From Mesostigma viride (Eukaryota; Streptophyta; Mesostigmatophyceae; Mesostigmatales; Mesostigmataceae): DNA of 64,000 nt. The DNA lies in NCBI GenBank assembly GCA_009746045.1, contig RPFO01002012.1, positions 1-64,000 of the forward strand. Reading direction: 5' to 3'. Shown in pieces: positions 23,269 to 32,900 of this stretch. A program made the translations under genes and the position numbers. How positions within the stretch are numbered: the stretch's first letter is position 1; every line of letters starts with the position of its first letter. The notes below the pieces were generated by a model that was given only the letters and a program-made list of their open reading frames with translations, was not told the origin of the DNA and searched no databases.

Positions 23269-24160
23269 CCCCAGAAGCCAGGTGAGACGTCAACCTCCCT
23301 TGCTGACGAGCTCAAGAACCAGCTTCTTACCCTCATGGGCCTGGTAGGTGAGATAGAACTAGCTGCGAGGGTGCCACCGCCTTCCCCACTCCCGGGACAA
23401 GGCGGCCCCCCCACCAGTCCTGCTCACCTTCCCCTCCCCTGAGAATAAGCAGCGGTTCCTCTCTCGTCGCAAGAGGTTGCACGACCTCAACTGGACGCTG
23501 GATGCGACGACCTGACCCCCGCTCTGCAGTGAGCAGCGACGCAACCTGTGGCCGGAAGGCGGAATACCTCCGCCATAAGCAGGACCCCCAGAAGCCCAAG
23601 GTGTACTGGAGGGGCGGGGACCTGATGATCAACCACAAGATGTGGACGCCCCCATGCAGCGGGCTCGAATAGCAATAGCCCTATAGCTTGTATCCATTGG
23701 TAGTCACTGCCGCTCTGGCAGCCATGCTTAGAATGTTTGCCTAGCTGTGCCACCATACCTAGCACGTGCACCGCTAACGCACGGCGGTACACAACCAGCC
23801 ATAGCCTTAGCCTAGTCCTAGTACAGCCATGCTACGTCCTGGCTATATGATCAGTTTACTAGCCATAACCTTAGTCCTTAATTGTACAGCCATGCTACGT
23901 CCTGGCTATGATCAGATTACTTGCCCACGCTCGATCCTTGTTATGATATGCTCACATATGGGTCTTATTGCACCCACAGATTGCCGGATCGTTAGCGTGT
24001 ACGTTTAGCTAACGTGCCGAATGCAGCTGTGGCATGCCTTTGGCATGAAGGAGACTGGGGGTCTCTGCCCTTTCTCCTGTTGTGCACACACAGGGATTAA
24101 AAGCACTTCGGTGCTCTGTGACTCCCCAACAGGAGCACGAGTTTAATTAATTAATTAATT
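23269..24160 (+). mobile_element. ORF1-only LINE-like element, 5'-truncated
   Basis: 23269-23672 matches the last third of ORF1 of the element at 36675-38038 (LADELKNQLLTLMGLVGE, LLTFPSPE, KRLHDL, QDPQKPKVYWRGGDLMINHK) with small indels that break the frame. A 490-bp non-coding tail follows directly and ends in the hairpin GTGCTCTGTGACTCCC / GGAGCAC plus (TTAA)n. No RT is present between ORF1 and the 3' end. Confidence 0.87.
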
Positions 24161-24402
24161 GATCCCTGAGCAAGGGTGTAATTAAACCACCCCTGCTCTC
24201 AGTGCACAAAGTGCACCTGCACACCACTATGTATTCCAGCACCTAGGGCGCGCAGAGGTCCCCTGTAGGGGGGAAGATTAATTAATTAATATAGACACGT
24301 GATTGCGTCACGTGAGCATATACGTCCTCAGTGGGAGGAAAACATGGGATGGAATGCAGTGGTGGGGGGGAAGATCATCATGGTGGCAATATATAGAATG
24401 GC

Positions 24403-24813
24403 CAAGCTCCTGGCCTACGGCGACGTCGGGCACCATCGTGTGGTGCCCTTTGTCCTGGAGGAGTTTGGGGCCATGGGGCCCCTGACCTCCGCCTTCTTCA
24501 AGGAGTGTTGCCGGCTCCGGGAGGACCGGCTGGACCTGGAGGGCCAGCGGGCCCCATGGTCGGCGCGGACCTGGACGTCATATTGGCGTCAGCGCTTGTC
24601 GGTGGCGCTGACTCGGGCCATGGCTGACATCATGCTCCGCCGTACGCGGGCTGATTTTGCGGTGCAGCAGGGCTATTAGGTTCCTCCCGTTAGGAGTTTC
24701 CATTGGTCTTATCGTAGTATAGAGATTTGACATGGCTCTGTATAGAGGTTTATAGCTGGGCGTTTGCTTTGGTTTGAGTGATTTCACTCTGCTGTAAGTA
24801 ATTATATTTTTAA
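24403..24813 (+). mobile_element. Second 3' copy of the nuclease-type LINE
   Basis: Flanked by the exact 15-bp target duplication AATATATAGAATGGC at 24388-24402 and 24814-24828. Encodes the last part of the nuclease-like domain (LLAYGDVGHHRVVPFVLEEF through to RTRADFAVQQGY and stop), nearly identical to 20865-21150 but without the 7-bp insertion that frameshifts that copy. It is inserted in the tail of the minus-strand ORF1-only element at 24829-26327. Confidence 0.92.
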
Positions 24814-24828
24814 AATATATAGAATGGC

Positions 24829-26327
24829 TAGGGCATGGCTTCTCAGCAGACATGCAGTGACTCTCTGCATATAGGCAGAGCTTGGCTAAATTCTTAATCC
24901 ATCATCCATGGGGGGGGGCATTATGGGCGCTCATGCGCGTAGACGTGTGCCACGTGCTAGGCTAGGCCTGACTAATCTACACTATACTGTTATGGCATTC
25001 CCTAGAGGCCTAGACTGGGGTTGCTGGGGTGGCAGCGGCCGGGGGCGCCTGCCAGGGCTTGTGGTCGACGTGGATGACGTGTCCCCCCTCCAGTATACCG
25101 AATTCCCCCCTGCTCTCTGCCGGAGCTGGAGGTAGGTCGGCCGCCATAGCTCCCGTCGATCGCCGCTGCTGTTGCTGTGCGAGGGTCAAGTCGTCGTCCA
25201 GCGTGTAGGAAGTCCCCGAGAGCTTCTTGTGGCATGAAACAACAGCTTATCCGCCATGTACTCAAAGGTGAGGAGCACGGACCGTGCCGGGCCAGCCTTA
25301 CCCCGCGCGCGGGGAAGGCGACCAGCCGACATCCGCAGCTCACCATTGAGTTGCATGGGGACAAGAATGCTGCGCTTAAATGCTATGGTGCCCAAGAGAC
25401 TCCGAGTCCTCGCCTGCCGGCTGGTCGAAGTGCTCAACGATGACATTGTGCATGGCTGCGCTGGGGTGAGGTCGGCCTCCTCGCGGAGGTCGAGCGTTTG
25501 TTGCTTGAGCTGTGCCGCGATGGTGGATCGCGAGGCGGTGCATGGAGGTGGTGTGGTGCTTCAGCATGTCCGCCCATGCAGGTCTGGGTGGATCGAAGTC
25601 GAGCATCGCTGGCCGGGCCAGCAGATGCCGGCTGGGCCGGGCGATGTCCTTTGAACACCGCCTGGGCGGTGATCGAGGCCTGAGGTGTTTTGCAAGCACT
25701 CAATGGCTATGGCCGTTGTCCTGGAGACGCTGGTCGAGGGCGAGGAGCTGGGCTTTGATGTCGGCGGTGGCGGTGGAGGCCGCAGTGGAGGTGAAGGCGA
25801 GGAGGGTGGAGGTGGAGGTGACGGTACGTGGTGGAAAGGTGAGGGAGCTCAGCAGCCAGCGTGCCGCCCAGTGCTGCCACATCTGCAGCAAGGGGTGTCA
25901 CGTGCTTCTCGAGGGCTTCCTCATGGATGGATCGAGCGGTAGGTGGCTGCGGAAATGGTAGGAGCCCAGATCTCGCCATCCGAGCGCATGAGAAGTGAGG
26001 TGCTGAAGGCGGGGGCTGTGTAGGGGTTTGGTATGGTCCGTCACATAGGTGAGGGGACACCATGTGCTGTCTTGGTAGATGAGGCGATTGATGCTGTGGA
26101 GATGGAGGCACAGGTCGTAAAGCGAGGCGTAGTCCCCGTAAAAGATGCAGGACAGGGCAATGGTCGGGGCCAGGTTGGTCCAGTTGTGGTCGGCGACATT
26201 GAAGGATATCAGCCGAGAGGGCGGTTGTGGTGGGCGCGATTCCGCTGGGCGGTTGCGTTTGCGGTCAGGCGAGCTAGGACGAGGGCCAGGCCGCATGAGG
26301 AGCCGAGTGCATATGCTATAACTTTAG
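24829..26327 (-). mobile_element. Decayed ORF1-only LINE-like element (copy c)
   Basis: Minus-strand remains of ORF1: the N-terminal part near 26296-25900 has RKRNRPAESRPPQPPSRL and CIFYGDYASLYDLCLHLHS, matching the copy at 39157-40541 (VFYGSYASILDLCQRLHS). The C-terminal third lies near 25410-25020 (HRLPARG-like and LTFEYMADKLLF motifs). Many frameshifts. The tail (GAGAAGCCATGCCCTAGCC on the minus strand) continues left of the inserted LINE copy at 24403-24813, showing the order of insertions. Confidence 0.8.
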
Positions 26328-26338
26328 TGCGTACATAT

Positions 26339-26438
26339 CAAGGAGACAACCAGCGCAGGCCAGAAATCGGGAGAATCCGGACCATGGTAGCTCGAGCCTG
26401 CCGTTATCTTGTCCGCGTGTTCGAGTCGTTCAGGATGA
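26339..26438 (+). mobile_element. 100-bp SINE-like element, copy 1
   Basis: Flanked by the 11-bp direct repeat TGCGTACATAT at 26328-26338 and 26439-26449. The body starts CAAGGAGACAACCAGCGC and ends GTTCGAGTCGTTCAGGATGA. TAGCTCGAGCC and GTTCGAGTCG are loosely like Pol III A and B boxes (weak). Other copies are at 27866-28052, at 52086-52290 on the minus strand, and a 25-bp piece at 50175. Confidence 0.8.
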
Positions 26439-26519
26439 TGCGTACATATGGCCACGGAGTGCGATGCTGATGTCATTTTTAATAGCATTTGAAATTAACT
26501 TTAAAATAAAGATTGTATA

Positions 26520-26818
26520 CATGCCCCACCCTAAAGGCGCATTAATTAGACCGGGATGCATGATCCTCAGAAGAGGTGGCAGACCATTGTCCAGGCCCAC
26601 ACGCCAGCCCCTGTGCATGGGCAAGCCCCCCCCCCCCTCCCAGGAGGAAGGGGCACTTTGCTGAGTAGATTAGTAAGGATTTTCTAGCTTAGTAGCTAGC
26701 TAAGAGTGAGCTTAGTTAGGTTTCGCGGCTTCGCTCACATCCATCCATCAAGCAAGGGAATACGTGCTACATGATTCCCCCACGGAGTCATGTCATAATT
26801 TAATTTAATTTAATGTAA
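26520..26818 (+). mobile_element. LINE 3' end with RT C-terminal tail
   Basis: Contains the segment RRGGRPLSRPTRQP-like / GGCAGACCATTGTCCAGGCC shared with 41690-41930, where it reads as the end of the RT (RWQKIVQAHTPAPVGK ... EGALC stop). Ends with TGCTACATGATTCCCC, CACGGAGTCATG and (ATTTA)n-like tail. 5'-truncated. Confidence 0.75.
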
Positions 26819-27099
26819 TTAATGATCCTCATCCTTACCCGGGAGCTGTCTTCTACAGTTAATTTGCAAGGCGGTAGCGTTGCGGCTATCCTCAGGGGTG
26901 AAACTTCTATACCTGAGGGCTACTCCATGTAGCAACATTTGGGCCATGGGGGCCTTGGGGAGCTCGACGACAGGGCCAAGCCCTTCAGGGAGGTATCTGT
27001 CGCATATGGCTGCCCATTTCTCCTGGTCGATCATGCGGGCTGGCGCAGAGCACTGACAGACCCGCAAGCCCCACATCCTCAAGCAATTGTGACGCATAT
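26819..27099 (-). pseudogene. Unidentified repeat-borne open frame
   Basis: Minus-strand frame of 92 residues with MIDQEKWAAICDRYLPEGLG and ALRYRSFTPEDSRNATAL. A decayed relative lies on the plus strand at about 41925-42130 (MIDKEKWAAVCDKHLP, then EDSSDMRIN). Both copies abut a LINE 3' end. I do not recognise the protein; a repeated mobile gene fragment is most likely. Confidence 0.5.
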
Positions 27100-27620
27100 T
27101 TGATCAGGCACTCCGCAAAGGTGAAAACCATTTGCGTTCAGTACCGGGCCGCGGAAAACGCGGAAAAACGCGATCTGCAAATGAATCCGACCGGAATCGA
27201 ACTGGGGACCTCTCGCACCAATTTTGCTGACTATAGGACGGACGTCTCCGGTTACCATGGCATCGCCAACTTACACCTACAGTCATCCGCAAAAGTTCTC
27301 CTGTCCGGGGAGTGATGCAAGCCTTTCGGATTTGGTACTAGATAAATCACTCGAGATCTGTGTGTAGGAGTACTACACACGTGTCTGCACGCGAGACTTG
27401 TTCAGTCTCGCACCGTGAGACGGGCTGAACACGGCTGAATCCTTCTTTTAGTAGAAGGGGGCGTAGCCGGTACTATCGAAATCAGCCAAGCGTATATTTG
27501 ATCAGGCACTCCGCAAAGGTGAAAACCATTTGCGTTCAGTACCGGGCCGCGGAAAACGCGGAAAAACGCGATCTGCAAATGAATCCGACCGGAATCGAAC
27601 TGGGGACCTCTCGCACCAAC
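27100..27620 (-). mobile_element. Composite insert with identical 120-bp ends and tRNA-like motif
   Basis: The 11-bp direct repeat GTGACGCATAT flanks the block (27089-27099 and 27621-27631). Its two ends, 27096-27221 and 27494-27619, are identical over 126 bp. On the minus strand each end has GGTGCGAGAGGTCCCC and CAGTTCGATTCC, which looks like the T arm of a tRNA (Pol III B box). Upstream of the inner copy, TGGCGATGCCATGG (27268-27255) could be an A box. It could be a dimeric tRNA-derived SINE or a miniature terminal-repeat element; the 11-bp duplication favours a LINE-driven SINE. Confidence 0.7.
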
Positions 27621-27865
27621 GTGACGCATATGTCCAGGTCGCGCCACGTCAGTGCGGGGTGCGGGCTAGTCGATCGGCTAGGGGTCCTCGATCGAGGGGA
27701 GGGGACCCTGCCATGGGAGGATCGATGCCTGCACGGTTGGCCGCCCCCCAGCAGAGCCCGCATCCGTGTCCACATGGTCCTTGCCGGTGAGATGGCCGCA
27801 AAGAGGACGCGGCAGTGGCGGATGGTATGGGTAACCAGAGGGAGCTTGCAGTAGAGTTCGGCCTA

Positions 27866-28052
27866 TCAAAGAGACAACCAGCGCAGGCCAGAAATCGGGA
27901 GAATCCGGACCATGGTAGCTCGAGCCTGCCGTTATCTTTTCCGCGTTTTCGAGTCGTTCAGGATGATGAAGATGAATGGTGATGGAAATGTGTATCCTTG
28001 TGCATTGAAATTATGGCTGGCTTACGTGTGGAGCGACTAGATGACCTAGACG
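27866..28052 (+). mobile_element. SINE-like element, copy 2 (longer form)
   Basis: Same core as 26339-26438 (GAGACAACCAGCGCAGGCC to GAGTCGTTCAGGATGA) plus about 90 bp more (TGAAGATGAATGGTGATGG ... GACCTAGACGGTGGGG), matching the minus-strand copy at 52086-52290. Confidence 0.8.
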
Positions 28053-29924
28053 GTGGGGCCGGAAACAGCATGCTTGATCAGGGCGTGTGTTTCTAGCCTA
28101 ACTGGCCGGGAGTGTCTAGTGGTGAGCACCATTGCTGCGATCGCTCTCCCACCATTTGGCCTATGTACGGCGCTCTTGGCACTGTACGCCCAGGGTATGA
28201 TTGAGGATCACAGTTGTCTGTTCGGTGTCCAGCCGCCCTCATGATCACCCCTGCTCCATGCCAACACACCTTTCCGTACCCGACTGCCTCCTAAACCATT
28301 CTGCGGACAAGAGGTTGACGTGTTCCTTGGTTTTGCTGCCTGGGAAATTCTTGGATCCATGTCCAAGTGGACCATATCGTGGGATTCCGCGAAATCTTAG
28401 TTTCTAGTACAACCGACCATAAGGGAAGATATTCAATAGATGTGGTGCGTTCGGCTACTACAGAAAGTTCAGGGGGTGGGGGTGGGGCCTTAGGTGCGGA
28501 GGACTGGGTAGAAGAGGGTGGGAAAAGACCAACAAGTGCAATCTCACGCCGGTAACTAATATTCGAAGTGTATTTCCACTTCACAGCATTCGCATAGAAT
28601 AATTAATTGGTTCAACTTCAATTGTGTTTGATCAACTTCAGGATTAATAACGTTGCTGCAAGCAAAACGCGCGCCCCAAAACGCGTCAACGGGCTATGGT
28701 TCGATCATTGGCAACAAGGTATAGCTTCCAATCAAGCATATTGGAACGCATATTTTCCCGATCCACTGTCACTTGTGCAGTGGCGCTGGAGAGCTTCCGG
28801 GCGGGTGGCCAGGGCCCAGGTTTCGGCTTACTGAAGGGCGGCCCGCGGCGGTACTGCATGCTCACAGGACTAGCTAGGTGGGCACAGGAATGCCAGGAGA
28901 CATCATGATCACTGCCACGTGTGACTTACTCGACGTACAGAGATATAAACATGGTCTAGTGACTCTTCATGTAGAAGTCAACAACATAACATGATGTCTC
29001 CTTGCCGACGTCGTCGCGGTTTACTGCATGATATGGCCAGTACAGCTGGTAGTACGTAAGGCAATTCATATCACGACATGGCCATTCTTATTCACCAATT
29101 TGAATGCAATCTTGATTTATTTATTGGTCGCAAAGGCCGGCCGACCGGCGGCCAACGATTGGAAAAGTGCCTCTCGATGTTTGCAGCCGCATTTTCGGTA
29201 ATCCGATTCAGCGTGGATCGGGAGGCCGATAAAATTTGCCTCACCCATCATGCACCCATTGCCACGCCTCACCAAATGAATGCCACTTGTCAGATGCTTA
29301 GTTGTCAGGTACAAACCGGCAGGCGCCGCGCTGAAATGCACAGGATCTCTCTAGAGCAGTTCCCATTTATAACGCGCGCGCTTTGTGATTTAGCAAATTT
29401 AGCCGCTGTAGTTGCCGATGTTACGTCCAAGGGTCAACAAGGGTCATTGGCAAACACGGTCACTGAACGGATTTGTACTGTCCCGTTGGCTCGGGAGTAG
29501 CGCGCTCGCATTGGCGCGCACCAGATCCCAATAAAAGCCATGGACGTGCTCCGAGGGAATTGTGGTGGCAACGTCCAATTATTACTGCTCGCACCGCGAT
29601 GTTCCCAGACGTCCTCGCCTGTTCCTAATTAAGACAATAAGGTTAATAATACATCGTGGTAAGTAATTAATGGAAAAGTAGCTCTGCTGTCGCGAGGGCC
29701 TTGACGCCAATTGCCGTTCTTTGCGCATTGAGGTCCTTTACTTTTGGCTACTACTTCGCGCACGATCGGACCCCTCGTTCATTAAAATGCCCTTGGTTGT
29801 TTACACAAAGAATAGCCGGCGCGTTGTCGTCGATGCAGAGACCAGTGGAGGTCTACCGGCCACCGGTTTAACCTCCGCTGTCGCCTGTGTCGCTAGACAG
29901 TGTCAGGCGGAGACTTGAGCAAAA
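28053..29924. other. Intergenic stretch upstream of the kinase
   Basis: No recognisable gene. A 140-codon open frame at 29078-29500 matches nothing I know and has no supporting features. The last several hundred bases presumably hold the kinase promoter and leader; I see no clear motif. Confidence 0.5.
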
Positions 29925-32900
29925 ATGCTGAGGGCGCGTTACCGGGCCATAAAAAGGCTCGGGGAGGGGGCGCAGGGGAAGGTGTACCTGGCCCAGGAGG
30001 ACTGGTCCCCCGGCCAGCGCAAAGTCACCGCGACAGGCGCCCCTGTCAGCCGCGTGAATTTCGATGAGCTCAAACTGAAAGCTCAGGGGACTGGCAAGGC
30101 CAAGCGGTTCCCCGGCGGGGGCGATCTGGTGGTGGTCAAGGTCATCGCGCTCCCCCCCAAGATCGAGGACCGCGAGGCGTGCGTCCGCGAGGCGGCCATG
30201 ATGCAAAACATGCACCACCCGTGCATCGTGTCCTGCCGGGAGAGCTTCATCGAGGGGCTCAACCTATTTATCATCATGGACTTCTACGAGCAGGGCGACC
30301 TGGCGACGCTGATGGAGAGCCTGTACACGAAGGGCAGCGTGCTGCCCGAGGGCCAGATCCTCGAGTGGTTCGCGCAGCTGGTGCTAGCATTAGAGTACAT
30401 CCACCGCCGTGGCGTGCTCCACCGCGACATCAAGTCGGAGAATGTCTTCCTCAAGTCCATGGATGGGGTCGGCGGGGGAAACCCCGTGGCAGCGCTCGGC
30501 GATTTCGGGATCGCAAGAGAGCTCCAGGGACCCTCGGCGCTCGCCAGCACGTTCGTGGGCACGCCCTACTACATGTCTCCCGAGCTTTTCCGAGGGGAGC
30601 CGTACAACCACAAATCCGACGTCTGGGCGCTCGGGTGCGTGCTCTACGAGATGCTCACGCTTCGACACGCGTTCGAGGCCATGAATCTAAACGGCCTCGC
30701 CATGAAGGTGCTTGCAGGCAACTACATCCCCGTCCCTGCGTCCTACTCCCAGGAGATGGGCCGGCTCATCAAGCTTCTGCTCGCGTCCGACCCCGCTGCA
30801 CGCCCCAGCCTCCCCATGCTGCTCAACCACCCCCTCGTTCGGTCCACCGCCACCGGCTTCCTTCACTCTTTCGATGCCGCTTTCCGGTCCCAGCTCAAGT
30901 TCCTCGCCGCCAACCAGGGGCCAGGGGGGGCCGGCGCAGTTGTGGGCGCGGGGCATTATGCCGCCGCCGTCACACTGGGACAGCTGGCAGCCAGCGAGCA
31001 GCGGCTACAGAAGAGCCAGCAGCAGCAGCAACAACAACAACAAGCGGGCTTGGTCGGCACATCTGCTGCCGCACAGGCGGGTGGGGCAGATGCCAGCAAT
31101 AGCAACAAGGAGGCTGGCAAGGCAGGCAGCCGAGGAGCGGTCAGCAGCGGCGCCCCCACCCCACCCGGGGGAGGCCTCGCGTATCCTGCAGGGGGCGTCA
31201 AGCCCCGCGCCGTCTTGCCGTCATTGCGGGGGGAGGAAGGGCGCGCGACGGAGCGCCACCTGGCGCCCGACCCGCTGGACCACGCAGTCAGCATGGGGGC
31301 GCTTCCAGCGGGTGGCGTGGCGGCCGCCGTTGCCGCTGCCGCCGGTGGCCCTGTGGGGAGCGTTGCTGGTTTGGATCGGTCGTCCTCAGAGGGCGCGGCC
31401 ATTGCGACGGCGTCGCTGCGGCCCCAGCTGGAGGCCATGCAGCGGGCGGTTTCGGAGCAGATCCAGCGACTCGCGCGCGGGATGAAGCACGTGCGGGCAA
31501 AGGCAGCGGCGGCCGCAGCAGGGGCGGGGGCAGGGACGCTGCAGGGGGGCGCCGGGGGCGGTATCTCGGATGATGGCGGGTTGGGGGGTGACGGCGGCGG
31601 CATTACCGGGAACGCGGGCACTCGCAGTGATGGGGCCACGGCGCGGCACATGGCGGACCGCATCGCGAAGCCATTGGAGGGGCAAGAAGCGGAGCGGCCG
31701 ATCGGGGCGGAGGGGGAAGGGTCCAGGGACAAGCAAGGGGGGGACGACGCCCGTGGGAAGGGGGCGTCCGATGTGGCGGCTAGCGACCGGCACCATGGGG
31801 CATCGCGTAGCGGCGGCTCGAAAAGGGACGAGGGGGGTGGCCGGCGTGGATCAGGGGGGACCACCCCGGGGCATCGCCGCAGTCGGAGCGGGAGGCAACG
31901 GTCGGTGCTACGGGCCAGTGGGGGGCGGGGCGTTGGTGGCGGTAGTGGTGGCGCCGGGGAGGATGGCCACGCGGCGGATGTGGAGGACCATGGGGTCGAG
32001 CTGTTCGATGACGACATGGGCGGGTGGGATTCGGATGAGGACGCGGCGGATGGTGGCGCCGCGCGGCAGCGGAAGGACCCGGTGCGGCAGCCGGGGGGGG
32101 GCGATGGCAAGGGCGCGGGGGACGAGGCGGGGAGGGGGGATGGCGCGGGGCCTGATGGCGTGAGAAGCGACCACAGCAACGGTGTGGTAGGCAAGGGAAT
32201 GTCAAGGGGGGTGGGGGCGGGGGCTAAGGGCGTTGGCATTGAGACCGGGCAGAGGAGGAGTACCGGCGATGCGCCCGCGGTGCCCCATCTGGCCGTGCCT
32301 GCGGCTGGGCCCGACCCATCGGCGGTGACCAGTGACTTATCGGCGAGGGCGAATGGCAGTGAGGGTGCGGGGCCGTCACGCAGCAGGCAGGGAGTCGCAG
32401 GGTACTCGAGCGGTGCGGGTGGCAGGAGCGAGGGCGAGGATGCGCTCGGGGGCGGCAGCGGCAGCAACCGCCCCCGCAAGACCCAGGGTGCGGGCGGGAG
32501 CATCACTTCGCGAGAGACGCTGCGACACCTCAACCAGCGGCTCGCCCACTTGAACCAGATCTCGGGCGGGCTGTCTGGGGGGGAGGGGAATGGCACGCTA
32601 TCGGGCGCCAGTAACAGCGCGGGGGGCGGACGGTCTGGCCACACCGGTGCCACAGGGAACGCGTCCAGTGAGGGCACGCCCCCAGGGACCCTGGCGTCGC
32701 TGGTCCTCCAGGGCGGCCCTAATGGCCAGGGGGGGGACAACCGGGGGGGTCCGTCGGGCACCACACCGGGGGGTAGCCGGAGGAAGCGTTCAGGGAAAGT
32801 TAAGGATGGGAAAGGGGTCGACCCGGACTTGGTCGACACTGCGAACAGCAACGGCGGGAGGGCTGTGAACGGCAATGCTAAAAGTGGGAAGGCAGCTGAT

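Noticed and set aside
27190-27270. A true tRNA gene on the minus strand
   Set aside because: The T-arm-like part is good, but no complete acceptor stem or anticodon arm could be folded; a tRNA-derived repeat fits better.
29078-29500. 140-residue open frame
   Set aside because: No recognisable motif, no repeats of it, and length possible by chance.
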